From assembly GCF_003925875.1 (NCBI RefSeq), contig NZ_AP019309.1:2294001-2358000 (forward strand): a stretch of 64,000 nucleotides of DNA, given 5' to 3'. A model generated the notes under the pieces. The model had not been told where the DNA came from and searched no databases. It was given only the letters and a program-made list of their open reading frames with translations. A program made the position numbers and the translations under genes. The stretch's first letter is position 1, and every line of letters begins with the position of its first letter. This DNA is from Intestinibaculum porci. GTDB taxonomy: Bacteria > Bacillota_I > Bacilli_A > Erysipelotrichales > Coprobacillaceae. Below, piece by piece: positions 1-9,496 of the stretch.

Positions 1-3000
1 CCGTTATTTTGTGATAAGGTCACAATCACACCGGTATTGCTTAAAGAACCATTTTCAATGGTCGCATCGTTGATGCGTCCTTTATTGACAGTTTCGCCAG
101 CATCCTGATGATAGAGATCCAAATCACCATTTTCACCATTGGTGAAACGACCGCTATTGCGGACAATCGCCATCTTGCCAGTATTTTCGGTTTTTTCATT
201 ATTGATGAGTTCGTTGATCGTACCATGGTTAACGAGTAAATCATTATTCTTCACTTTCCGTAAACGGCCTTCGTTACGTAAAGTGGCATCATTGACGATG
301 AAGCCATTGACTTCGACATCAATTCTTAATGTGCCCTTATTTGAAATCTCATTATCAATATGCGAACCGACGCCCTGACTATTGGCTAAAACCACATCAT
401 TGATCGTCGTAATCGAAGCACCATGCATGCTGTAATGATTCAAATCAAGGGTTAACTGGGCATTTTTATTCGTTAATAAGAGATCTTTATCTAACGTGAC
501 ATCTTTATTCAGGGTCATTGTCACATCTTCTGTGGCCGCCATGGCCTGTTCTAACAATTCATCAAACGTCGCATAATAGGTGGATGCAATAGAGCCCTGC
601 GCGTTGGTTTCTTTCACTTCACCCGTGAAATGACCGCCGATCGCTTCTAAATGATCGACCACTTGTTTGGCGATGATCTGACCGCTTTCCTGGGTGATTG
701 TCTGAATGACGCCGTCACTATCGACATGGCCCTGCATCATATGCAGATGATTGATCATGCCGCTGTTTTTAATCGTCCCTTTAGATTCCAAGTTTTCAAT
801 AACCCCATTTTTATTATTCATTAAATCAATCTGGTTATTGAGCTGATGAATCAGACTATTGTTTTCAATGCGCTGGTAGTTCATCACCTGATCGATTTCC
901 CCATCATTCGTCATCGTGCCATTATTTGTGACTAAAGCCGTTAAATGACCACGGTTATTAAAGTATGAGGTATTCGTTAAGGACCCTTGCGCTAACACTT
1001 CGAGACAAAGTGTGCCTTTATTGACTAAGGCATTTAATAAGGCGCCGTGATGCTGACTATCTACAATCCGCACATCATTGGCGGCGGTTAATTCAGCCCC
1101 CTGCATCTTATAGCCCGCTAAGTCAATCATCAGCGATTCCTGATGATGCATCGTTAACGGCGAAGCTACCGCAATATCGCCGCAAAGCGTAATCGTATGG
1201 GCGATGTCCGCCTTTTCTGAGCGGAGCAGCGCGTCTTCGAAAGTTGGATAATACGTGGCATCAATGCGCGCTAAGGCATTGGTTTCTTCCACCGTGCCGT
1301 TAAATGTTCCGCCGGTAATCGTTAAGCTGCTTACTTTACCAGTTGAGATACTTTCCCCATCATTCATAACGAAGTTAGTGATCTCTCCTTCATTGCTTAA
1401 CTTACCGCTCTTCATGACAAGCGAAGAGGTAATCCCGATGTTATCAACGAGTCCTTCATCGAAGGTGATATGTTCAATGACGCCTTCGTTAGTAAGTTTC
1501 TTTTCATTGATGACTAACGCCATATGACTCTTATTGAGCAGCGTTGCCCGGTTTTCCACCTGACCATTGACAGCGCCAATGTTGACAAACTCTTCATAGT
1601 TTTTGATCTCTTTATTAAGAATAATGCCATTGGTGAACTGACTGCGGTTTTCAATCGTATTTTCAACGCTGGCATCTTCATCAGAAACGAAAGAGACAGG
1701 ATCGACAATCTGTAATGGTGCCCCAGTCATATTGTGACCATGAAAATCAATCGTCAGCTGATGATGACTTGTCACTCCTAAATCTGTTGGATAAGCAATC
1801 TCAGTATCACGATCTAAGACTAAGGTGACATCCTTTTCACCATCCGTCGCCGCTTTTAAGGCATCAGTGAATAAGCCATAATACGTTTCTTCAATATGGG
1901 CCGCATTGCTCATATCCTTAACCTTGCCGGTAAAGGTGCCGGCTTCCATTGTCACATTCTTGACTTCACCGGTATTGATCGCCGTGCCCGATACTTCAAA
2001 GAAGTTTTGCACGTAGCCTTCATTTTCAACATCACTTTCTTCCCCATTTAAGGTCGCAATATGGCCTTTATTTGTAAGAATGGCATGATGTAAATCTGCA
2101 GATTCAATGGCTGCGCCTTTTTCGTTAGTCAGTTTCCCATCGACGATGACCCTCGCTAAGTGCTCTTTATTAATGAGCTGACCATGCACTGAGACTTCAT
2201 TGTCTAATGATGTTTCATTTGTTAAAAGGCCAGTGACATCAATCAGATTGGCAATCGTTCCTTCACCCATGAACGTAACTTCGCTAGCGACAGTTAATGA
2301 TGCACCGCTTAACTGGTGTCCCGCTAAGTCTAAGATGACCGCTTTTTCAGTGTTATAGAAAAGAATATCTTTCTCTAATTCCACATCATTGTTTAAAATC
2401 ACTTTGACACCTTCACGGGTATGGTTCGCACTATCAATGGCTGCTGAAGCGAGCAAGTAATAGTTCGTTAAAATCTTCGCCTGAGCGTTAGTCTGAACAG
2501 GTGGATTGCCTTTAAAGACTACCATTGTCCCTGCCATTTCTAAATGACTGACTTCACCAAAGTTCGTGACGGAACCATCCTGCTGGGCGATCGTCGCAAT
2601 ATGACTGCCGCCGCCATTGATCAGACCGCCGCCATTTAAGGTCAGTTTTTCAATGGAACCATTATTATCTAAAGTGCCTTCATCCTGATGGATCGATGCA
2701 ATAATGCCTTCATTGGTGAGGGAGCGGGTATTGACTACTTCATTTGCTGAGCCATTGACAGTTAACTTTTCACTGTTGGTGATTATTCCTTTCACATGGC
2801 CATCAAGCATGAATGTCCCCGTATTCGTCACATTTTGTTCAAATGTCGCATTGGCCTTTAAAGTGCCTTTATTGACAACGTTATTGCCAATTGTCCCGTT
2901 GACAATCATGGTGTCATGATCACAAGTAATCGCCCCGCCATCTAAACGATGTTCATCTAAGTCTAACGTTAATAAATGAGACGCATTATCTAAGATCAGA

Positions 3001-6000
3001 TCATCTCCAACCACGACATCATTATTAAGCGTCACAGTGACATCTTCCTGCGCCTTTGATGCGGCCTGCATCGCATCTTCTAAATAAGGGTAGTAAACAT
3101 CATCAATGCGGGCTAAGGCATTGGTATCTTCAACGCTGCCTTTAAAAGTGCCGCGGCTTAATAATAACGTATGAACCGTCGCCGTATTAAAAGACTGCCC
3201 GCCTTTTTGGGTAATGCGTGATAAAGTGCCGGCATTATGTAAGGTCCCTTCATCTAAGATCACATCGGTCATTAAACCTTCATTACGGGTTTCCCCAGCC
3301 GTCTGGGTAAAGGCCTGAATCGTCCCTTTATTATCTAAGGTCGCGCGGTTAATAAGGGATTCCACGCTGTCTTCATTGACCATCTTGCCACGGTTATTGA
3401 CCGTCCCATTCATTTTCTTTTTATTAATGAGGGTGCCTTCATTCATCACTTCGCCAGTTGTTAAAACTTCACTTACCAACGTACCAGTATTGTATAAACC
3501 ATTGGTGATTTTGCCATAACCAGTGAAATGCACTTCATTTTTGAGGGTTAATAATTCCCCTACAACATTAGACTGATTGGTATTTAAAGTGATGACATGA
3601 TCAGGATTACCGATCGTTAACTGATCTAAGACCTGCGCATGATCACGTAAAGAGACTTCGGTATCTTCATCCGCTTTATTGGCATCTTCGATCGCTTCAT
3701 TTAATCTTGCATAACGGACATCTTTAATCGCCGCAATGGCATTGCTGACCTCTACTGGGCCAACATAACGACCGGCTTCCATATCCAAGTGTTCAACCTG
3801 GGCTTTATTTTCGACTTCCCCGCCAAACTGTTTTAAAGCGACGACGCGGCTATGGTTGGTTAAAAGCCCTTTATTCATAAAGAAATGGGCAATGAACTTC
3901 TGGTTATCACAAGTTCCATTATTTTGCACGATTTCATCAATATGGGAGGCATTGATAACTTCCGCCGTATTGGTGATTTTCTTTAAAATCGCTTTATTAA
4001 GGAAGTGACCATTGTTTGCAACCTGCGCCACTGTTCCCTGGTTGTCACAATCGCCATTATTAATCAGACTCGCTACCATGCCATAGTTGAGCACTTTTTC
4101 TTCATTGGTCAAAGCGCCATTCATATTCGTCTTTAACACCAAATCACCTTTGTTGATGATACGGTTTTTAATCGTCCCATCCATCGATACAAATTCAACT
4201 TTGTAAGAGGTCGTCAAAGGACCGCCAGATAAGGAATATTTCCCTAAATCGATGATAATCTGATGATCGTTAGCGCCAATCGATAATGGATTGTTAATAA
4301 TCACGCCATCAATAACCGAAACAGTCACATCTTTGTCGGCGTTATTGGCGACATCAATAGCTGCCTCAAAGGTTGGATAATAATCCTCATCAATATGGGC
4401 TGGCGCATTGGTGCTATGTAAACGGCCATGGTAAGCGCCGGCTGTTAAATTAAGGGTATCCACTTCACCCGTGTTGGTAACGGCGCCGCCGCTTTCGCTT
4501 AAGTAATGCACATCACCGCTGGTGGTGAGCGTGCCGGCACTCATCTGATCATTACGGATCAGCCCTTCATTCGTGAGTGTTCCGCCATTTTGTACAAGCG
4601 CATCAATAATCGCATCTTCATGGTTGGTCACTGTGCCAATAGTTGTGAGGGTCTTGAGGGACCCGCTATTTGTCAGGGTGCCTTCATTATTAACGGCATT
4701 GAGCGTGCCGTTATTAAGTAAAGTCTTCTTATTTAAAATAGCCGCTGAGCAGGTATCTAAAATCGTTAAAGACCCATCATTGATCATGTCGCCATCCATG
4801 AGCGCTTCTAGCGTTGCTTTGCCATGGTTGACAAAAACATTATTGACGCGGCCTTCTCGCAGGGTGAATCGGCCATTATTGGTAATGCGTTCCCCGCTTA
4901 GCGTATGACCGCCTAAATCAAAGGTTAAAAGGAATTTCGTTTCAGGAATGATCCATTCTTCTTTGAGCGTTAAATCATCAATTAAAGTGACGGTTGCAGG
5001 TTTCTGAGTCTTTAAGGCCGCCATAATGGCTTCTTTCACCTGCGCATAATAGGTATCCCCTAATTTCATTGGCGCATTCGTGGATTCTAGTTTGCCGGTA
5101 AAGACTCCATCTACTATTTCTAAGTGACCGACTTCACCGCTGCTCTTAATTTTCCCGCCTTTTTGCGAGATCACTTCAATGACGCCGCTGCTGTCAAGTT
5201 TTCCTTTACCCATCGCTAAATTGCGAATTGTGGCCTGATTGTCACAAGTGCCTTCTTTCATCACTAAGGTATCGATTTCCCCGCTATTGGTAAAAGATTC
5301 TTTATTGTCTAAACGCCCCATCGTGCCTTCATTGATCGCTTCACTTAAGTTGCGAACATAACCGGTCATCGTGGCCTGGTTAACGAGGGTGGACTGGTTT
5401 TCAATGTCATTATCAACCGTTCCATGAACAAAGGTCACAGGCGTCAAAATGAGCAGTTTTTCCCCGCTTAAAGTATGATCATTTAGGGCAAAGGTAATTT
5501 TGGCCTGCTTATTGCTTAAAGTCAGCGGCTGTTTGATTTCTAAGTCTTTCACAAAGCCAACCGTCACGTCCTGCTCTGCTTTGTTCATATCATCAATAGC
5601 CCCTTCTAAGCTCGTATAATAGGCATTATCAATTTTGATATTTGCGTTCGTGACTTCCGGATTATGCCCTTCGACTTCAACGCGTTCATTTTCAATCGTC
5701 AAATTGTCAATCGCACCCTGGTTATTAATTTCTCCAGCGTTATGGATCACCTGAGAAATCGTCCCTTTGTTAAGGACTTCCCCGCTGCGCATCTGCAGTG
5801 AAGTGATGACAAAGCCATTTTCAATGGTGCCGGTATTGATGACTTCATTAATATTAGCATCATTGATTAAGGTCCCGGAGTTATCTAAGGTGGTCATTAA
5901 TGGAGCCTTGTTTTCTAAACGGCCGGTATTAATAATCGGACATTCAAAGGCGCCCTGTTCGCCAGAGTTATCAAGGCAAACCTGGGTTTTGATGGATAAA

Positions 6001-7682
6001 GGTCCGCCAGTGACCGAATGGTTATTGAGATTTAAGGTCATCAGTGCTTTAGGCGCTAAGACCCACTCCTTTTCAATACTGTAATCCATTAATAAAGATA
6101 ACGTGCAGTTGTTTTCATTGGTAATCGCCGCCTCCAAGGCTTCCTGAAAAGTCATGTAATGGGTTTTGCCAATCATCGCTTCCGAGTTGATAACTTTCGC
6201 TAAACCAGTGAACGTCGCCCCGGCTTCTAGCACGGCTTTATTGACTGTGCCATGGTTATTGACATTGCCGGCATGGACGATGACATAAGGCATTTCGCCA
6301 TCATTAATAATCTTGCCAAAACATTCCACGCTCTTTGTCGCGTCAGCGTCAAAGCGGAGCATCCCTTTCTCCCGGACAATGAGATTGGTAAATAAGGCGC
6401 CAGCTTTCTTTTCCGATGAGTTGATAATGGAAACATCGCTGCAGATTTCGATATCTTCACCCGATACTTCCTGACCATGAATATCTAAAACCATCGGCGC
6501 CTTAGGATTATCAATGACCAGAGGTTCTTTTAACTTGGTTTCTTTATACAGCGCGACAGTCACTTTTTCACTGGCTGTCTTGGCCATATCAATGGCTTCA
6601 AAAGCATCGCCAAAATATGTATCGCCAATCGCGGCTTTACATTCTACGGCTGCCACTTCGCCCTGATAATGTCCCGCTAAAACGGTAACGTTACGAATTT
6701 CGACCGTCGAATCCGCTTCGCCGCCGCGGACATACAGATAATCCATTTCCCCTTCATTATGCACTTTCCCTTCAGAAATGAGGGTATCGGTGACTTCCCC
6801 TTCTTCATTATTGATGAGGGTGCCAAAGTTCGAGTTGGTTCCGGCCATTAAGCCATCATTGATAACCGTGCCTTCATTGTTGATGTTGCCGGAAACGGTC
6901 GATTCAATATGTAATTCACCGTCATGTTCCACGGCAATATTTGATAAAATATTGCCTTTTTTACGTTTTGAGGAATCGATGACCATCACCTTAGAGGCAA
7001 TATTGATCGTCCCATTGAGGAAGGTTTTGCCATTCATATCAATGGTGATCGCAACATCAGGATTTTTGAGGGTCACCGTTTCTTTTAAAGTCGAACGTTC
7101 ATGAACGAAGATGGTGAGATCTTCATCGGCCACATTGGCATCTTTCGCGGCGCTCGCTAATGAACCGTAAACAACATCGCCAATAGAAATGACATAATCA
7201 ATATGATCTAAATCCCCATGGTAAGCGCCGCCGCGCAGCGTCCCTTTGGTAATGACCCCGGTGTTATGGACAACGCCATCTTCACCGATCAGTTTATCGA
7301 CCGTGCCGCTATTCATAAAATGCCCGGTGTTGGTCAACACGCCAGCAACTTTAGCGTAATTCTTTAAAGTGCCGCTGTTGGAAACATCGGAAATAATGGC
7401 TCCGCCCCCTACGCTATCGCGAATGGTCGCATGACCTGAAAAACTTAATGTATGTTTAAAAACCTGATGACCGTTTAAATCTAAAGTAAGATCGCTATCG
7501 CTGTTAGCGATCGTCTGGAGCGGCACATCACGTAAAAGTGTAATCGTTTCACCGTTTTGCACGGTTTCCATCGCTTCTTTAAGCGTTAAATAATAGGTGG
7601 CACCGATTTTCGCTTCCGCGTTCGTCGCATCGGCTTGCACTTCCCTATTTTCATTTTGGTTATTGATATTGTTTGCATCCAT
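1..7682 (-). CDS. Giant repetitive beta-helix-like protein, 3' end outside the window
   Basis: An open frame runs from ATG at 7682 down to the window edge with no stop found: 2,560 complete codons. I checked frame agreement at the start, near 3839 and at the edge. A TGA lies four codons upstream of the ATG, so the start cannot move far. At least 13 units of about 195 residues follow each other. Each opens with a segment like xAxIxxxYYxTxxxAI, then DVTVxLxxD, then LTLDLxxHxLSG, followed by six to eight 20-residue coils of the form GTLxNxGxIxxL. Regular Asn/Gly coils of this kind suggest a right-handed beta-solenoid (inference). The N-terminus (MDANNINNQNENREVQ) is hydrophilic with no signal peptide, which is odd for what looks like an adhesin. 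The C-terminus, and so any cell-wall anchor, is not visible. Function unknown. Confidence 0.85.
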   Translation of the reverse strand, partial: MDANNINNQNENREVQADATNAEAKIGATYYLTLKEAMETVQNGETITLLRDVPLQTIANSDSDLTLDLNGHQVFKHTLSFSGHATIRDSVGGGAIISDVSNSGTLKNYAKVAGVLTNTGHFMNSGTVDKLIGEDGVVHNTGVITKGTLRGGAYHGDLDHIDYVISIGDVVYGSLASAAKDANVADEDLTIFVHERSTLKETVTLKNPDVAITIDMNGKTFLNGTINIASKVMVIDSSKRKKGNILSNIAVEHDGELHIESTVSGNINNEGTVINDGLMAGTNSNFGTLINNEEGEVTDTLISEGKVHNEGEMDYLYVRGGEADSTVEIRNVTVLAGHYQGEVAAVECKAAIGDTYFGDAFEAIDMAKTASEKVTVALYKETKLKEPLVIDNPKAPMVLDIHGQEVSGEDIEICSDVSIINSSEKKAGALFTNLIVREKGMLRFDADATKSVECFGKIINDGEMPYVIVHAGNVNNHGTVNKAVLEAGATFTGLAKVINSEAMIGKTHYMTFQEALEAAITNENNCTLSLLMDYSIEKEWVLAPKALMTLNLNNHSVTGGPLSIKTQVCLDNSGEQGAFECPIINTGRLENKAPLMTTLDNSGTLINDANINEVINTGTIENGFVITSLQMRSGEVLNKGTISQVIHNAGEINNQGAIDNLTIENERVEVEGHNPEVTNANIKIDNAYYTSLEGAIDDMNKAEQDVTVGFVKDLEIKQPLTLSNKQAKITFALNDHTLSGEKLLILTPVTFVHGTVDNDIENQSTLVNQATMTGYVRNLSEAINEGTMGRLDNKESFTNSGEIDTLVMKEGTCDNQATIRNLAMGKGKLDSSGVIEVISQKGGKIKSSGEVGHLEIVDGVFTGKLESTNAPMKLGDTYYAQVKEAIMAALKTQKPATVTLIDDLTLKEEWIIPETKFLLTFDLGGHTLSGERITNNGRFTLREGRVNNVFVNHGKATLEALMDGDMINDGSLTILDTCSAAILNKKTLLNNGTLNAVNNEGTLTNSGSLKTLTTIGTVTNHEDAIIDALVQNGGTLTNEGLIRNDQMSAGTLTTSGDVHYLSESGGAVTNTGEVDTLNLTAGAYHGRLHSTNAPAHIDEDYYPTFEAAIDVANNADKDVTVSVIDGVIINNPLSIGANDHQIIIDLGKYSLSGGPLTTSYKVEFVSMDGTIKNRIINKGDLVLKTNMNGALTNEEKVLNYGMVASLINNGDCDNQGTVAQVANNGHFLNKAILKKITNTAEVINASHIDEIVQNNGTCDNQKFIAHFFMNKGLLTNHSRVVALKQFGGEVENKAQVEHLDMEAGRYVGPVEVSNAIAAIKDVRYARLNEAIEDANKADEDTEVSLRDHAQVLDQLTIGNPDHVITLNTNQSNVVGELLTLKNEVHFTGYGKITNGLYNTGTLVSEVLTTGEVMNEGTLINKKKMNGTVNNRGKMVNEDSVESLINRATLDNKGTIQAFTQTAGETRNEGLMTDVILDEGTLHNAGTLSRITQKGGQSFNTATVHTLLLSRGTFKGSVEDTNALARIDDVYYPYLEDAMQAASKAQEDVTVTLNNDVVVGDDLILDNASHLLTLDLDEHRLDGGAITCDHDTMIVNGTIGNNVVNKGTLKANATFEQNVTNTGTFMLDGHVKGIITNSEKLTVNGSANEVVNTRSLTNEGIIASIHQDEGTLDNNGSIEKLTLNGGGLINGGGSHIATIAQQDGSVTNFGEVSHLEMAGTMVVFKGNPPVQTNAQAKILTNYYLLASAAIDSANHTREGVKVILNNDVELEKDILFYNTEKAVILDLAGHQLSGASLTVASEVTFMGEGTIANLIDVTGLLTNETSLDNEVSVHGQLINKEHLARVIVDGKLTNEKGAAIESADLHHAILTNKGHIATLNGEESDVENEGYVQNFFEVSGTAINTGEVKNVTMEAGTFTGKVKDMSNAAHIEETYYGLFTDALKAATDGEKDVTLVLDRDTEIAYPTDLGVTSHHQLTIDFHGHNMTGAPLQIVDPVSFVSDEDASVENTIENRSQFTNGIILNKEIKNYEEFVNIGAVNGQVENRATLLNKSHMALVINEKKLTNEGVIEHITFDEGLVDNIGITSSLVMKSGKLSNEGEITNFVMNDGESISTGKVSSLTITGGTFNGTVEETNALARIDATYYPTFEDALLRSEKADIAHTITLCGDIAVASPLTMHHQESLMIDLAGYKMQGAELTAANDVRIVDSQHHGALLNALVNKGTLCLEVLAQGSLTNTSYFNNRGHLTALVTNNGTMTNDGEIDQVMNYQRIENNSLIHQLNNQIDLMNNKNGVIENLESKGTIKNSGMINHLHMMQGHVDSDGVIQTITQESGQIIAKQVVDHLEAIGGHFTGEVKETNAQGSIASTYYATFDELLEQAMAATEDVTMTLNKDVTLDKDLLLTNKNAQLTLDLNHYSMHGASITTINDVVLANSQGVGSHIDNEISNKGTLRIDVEVNGFIVNDATLRNEGRLRKVKNNDLLVNHGTINELINNEKTENTGKMAIVRNSGRFTNGENGDLDLYHQDAGETVNKGRINDATIENGSLSNTGVIVTLSQNN

Positions 7683-7723
7683 TTTATACAATCACTCTTT
7701 CTCTCGTTTTTATTGCTAGAACC

Positions 7724-7752
7724 ATTATATAGGTTTTTGACATTTTTTTAAA
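7724..7752 (-). promoter_or_regulatory. Promoter of the giant repeat gene
   Basis: On the minus strand a perfect TATAAT (7724-7729) sits 17 bases from TTTAAA (7747-7752), about 40 bases before the ATG at 7682. The -10 is strong and the -35 is weak. Confidence 0.5.
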
Positions 7753-7770
7753 TGGATAGAGGAAAATAAC

Positions 7771-7799
7771 TTGACTCTTGCTTTTAAGTTGTGTACAAT
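7771..7799 (+). promoter_or_regulatory. Promoter of the glutathione peroxidase gene
   Basis: TTGACT (7771-7776), a 17-base spacer, then TACAAT (7794-7799), 31 bases before the ATG. It is close to the sigma-A consensus. Confidence 0.7.
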
Positions 7800-7830
7800 T
7801 TAATTGCAATCAATCAAGGAGGTAATGTTT

Positions 7831-8374
7831 ATGACATTTTATGATTACAGTGTAAAAAATAATAAAAATGAAGATGTATCGATGAAAGACTTTGCTGGGA
7901 AAGTTGTTTTAGTTGTTAATACGGCAACTGGCCTGCGGCTTTACCCCACAGTACAAAGACTTAGAAGACATGTATGAAGCTTACCATGATCAGGGCTTAG
8001 AAATCTTAGATATCCCATGTAACCAGTTTGCCGGTCAGACGCCTGGCACGGATGAAGAAATCCATGAATTCTGTACTTTAAAATATCATACCCAGTTCCC
8101 ACAGATGAAAAAATCTGATGTGAATGGTGAAAATGCTCTTGATCTTTATAAATTCTTAAAATCAAAGCAAGGCTTTAACGGTTTTGGCAAAGGTCCTAAA
8201 GCTCTGATGATGAGCGCGATGTTAAAGAAGATTGATAAAGATTATAAGAACAACCCAGAAATTAAATGGAACTTTACGAAATTCCTCGTCGATCGTGAAG
8301 GTAACGTCGTGGCGCGTTTTGAACCAACGGCTTCAATGAACGATGTTCGCGCAGCCGTTGCAGGCTTATTATAA
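7831..8374 (+). pseudogene. gpx: Glutathione peroxidase, frameshifted at the catalytic cysteine
   Basis: ATG at 7831 follows a strong AAGGAGG. The first 34 codons give the start of a glutathione/thiol peroxidase (VVLVVNTATG). One surplus C at 7932-7933 then shifts the frame, and the start frame runs into TGA at 7976-7978. From 7934 the other frame reads CGFTPQYKDLEDMY, so removing one C gives a continuous protein of about 181 residues, normal for the family. The catalytic Cys (TGC at 7934), the Gln of PCNQFAG and the Trp of KWNFTKF are all intact. Such enzymes reduce peroxides with thioredoxin or glutathione as reductant. Promoter, ribosome site and terminator are all in place, so the break is recent or a sequencing error. 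The cysteine codon is TGC, not TGA, so this is not a selenoprotein. Confidence 0.85.
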
Positions 8375-8378
8375 AGAG

Positions 8379-8408
8379 AAATCACACAAGCAATTGTGTG
8401 ATTTTTAT
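8379..8408 (+). terminator. Intrinsic terminator of the peroxidase gene
   Basis: Perfect 11-bp stem AAATCACACAA/TTGTGTGATTT with a GCAA loop, followed by a T-rich tail, five bases after the stop codon. Confidence 0.85.
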
Positions 8409-8415
8409 TTGTGAA

Positions 8416-8444
8416 TTGCAAGAATGACGGCAAGGTGCTAGGAT
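8416..8444 (+). promoter_or_regulatory. Possible promoter of the secreted Big2 protein gene
   Basis: TTGCAA (8416-8421), a 17-base spacer, and TAGGAT (8439-8444), just after the upstream terminator. The match is moderate. Confidence 0.4.
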
Positions 8445-8466
8445 AAAGGGCAATGGAGGCTAGATT

Positions 8467-9471
8467 ATGAACCAATTCAAGAAATTAATGATCGCCAGCA
8501 TGATGACATGTACGATGAGTTTATCAGTCAGTGCGGTCAATGCGAAAACCACTACGAAAACAAATACCAAAGTAACAGCGAAAGCGACAACGAAAAAAGC
8601 GACGAAAAAAGCAAAAAAACAAACAATCAAGTTAAATAGCACAACCAAAGCTTTGACGGTGGGCACAAGTTTCACGTTAAAGTTAACTGGCACCAAGACA
8701 AAAGCAGCGTGGTCGGCATCCAATGGCCGCGTCAAATTATCAAAAAAGACGAAAAACAGCGTGAAAGTTACCGCTGTAAAAAATGGTAATGTGTATGTCA
8801 GTGCCAAGATTGGTAAAACATATTATTCATGTTATGTAAAGATTGGTAAAAAAGGGACAACCACAAAAGCTACGTTAGCTGTGTCATCAAATAAGGTCAC
8901 CCTCGCCCAGGGCGCTTATACAACCTTAACGTATACGACGAAAACTGATGTGTCAAAGATGTCGATTACAAATGCGGATAAAGATATTGTCAGTGCAAAT
9001 CTTTCAGATGACGGCAAGACAGTCATCTTAAATGGTTTAAAAGCCGGCACCGCCACTTTAACATTAAAAGATAACGTCAATAAGACAAGTGCTGAGATTA
9101 CCGTCACAGTTACTGACAATAGTGCCAGCTTCACGATTGATAATGATCTGCCAGGGACCTTCTCAACCTATACCTCAGATCACCTATCAGCAGTCACCAC
9201 TTTATCAAATGTCAATGTAACTTCAACTGCAGATGATGACAGTACGTCGGCGACCATCACGGGTAAAGTGAAAGTTGAAAACTTAGGCACGGATGATAAT
9301 GATAATCATGTCTTTATCAATTACAGCATCAACGATAGTAAAGGCCATAGCGTCAAGAGCGGTACGATCATGTTATTCAATGTTCAAAGCGGTCAGACTT
9401 ATAACTTCACCCAGAAGGTGTCTGTCGATAATGACAATAGTTACGTCATCCACTTCAGCGATTATCGTTAA
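8467..9471 (+). CDS. Secreted Big2-domain protein of unknown function
   Basis: 334 residues. ATG at 8467 follows GGAGG. Residues 1-27 form a signal peptide (MNQFKKLMIASMMTCTMSLS, ending near VNAK). A Lys/Thr-rich linker follows, with TKTNTKVTAKATTKKATKKA. Two Big2-like immunoglobulin folds cover about residues 58-125 and 130-220, with typical pieces such as WSASNGRVKLSK and GLKAGTATLTL. The C-terminal 110 residues are Asp/Ser/Thr-rich and resemble a beta-sandwich (GKVKVENLGTDDNDNHVFIN). There is no wall-sorting motif or C-terminal membrane segment, so it is probably released or held by charge. It stands alone between its own promoter and the convergent operon. Big2 folds usually mediate adhesion or spacing; no specific role can be assigned. 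Confidence 0.85.
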   Translation: MNQFKKLMIASMMTCTMSLSVSAVNAKTTTKTNTKVTAKATTKKATKKAKKQTIKLNSTTKALTVGTSFTLKLTGTKTKAAWSASNGRVKLSKKTKNSVKVTAVKNGNVYVSAKIGKTYYSCYVKIGKKGTTTKATLAVSSNKVTLAQGAYTTLTYTTKTDVSKMSITNADKDIVSANLSDDGKTVILNGLKAGTATLTLKDNVNKTSAEITVTVTDNSASFTIDNDLPGTFSTYTSDHLSAVTTLSNVNVTSTADDDSTSATITGKVKVENLGTDDNDNHVFINYSINDSKGHSVKSGTIMLFNVQSGQTYNFTQKVSVDNDNSYVIHFSDYR

Positions 9472-9496
9472 AAAAAACGATTAGCCCTAAGCTAAC
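9470..9496 (-). terminator. Terminator of the YfhO glycosylation operon
   Basis: Read on the minus strand, GGTTAGC pairs with GCTAATC around a TTAGG loop and is followed by eight T (9477-9470). The stem overlaps the stop codon at 9492-9494. Confidence 0.7.

Noticed and set aside
139-7104. Several plus-strand open frames of 60-110 codons opposite the giant repeat gene
   Set aside because: They are Leu/Pro/Ser-rich mirrors of the repetitive minus-strand frame, lack ribosome sites and show no family features.
7931-7940. Selenocysteine recoding in the glutathione peroxidase
   Set aside because: The active-site codon is TGC, and the TGA that ends the first frame lies at an unrelated position 40 bases on.
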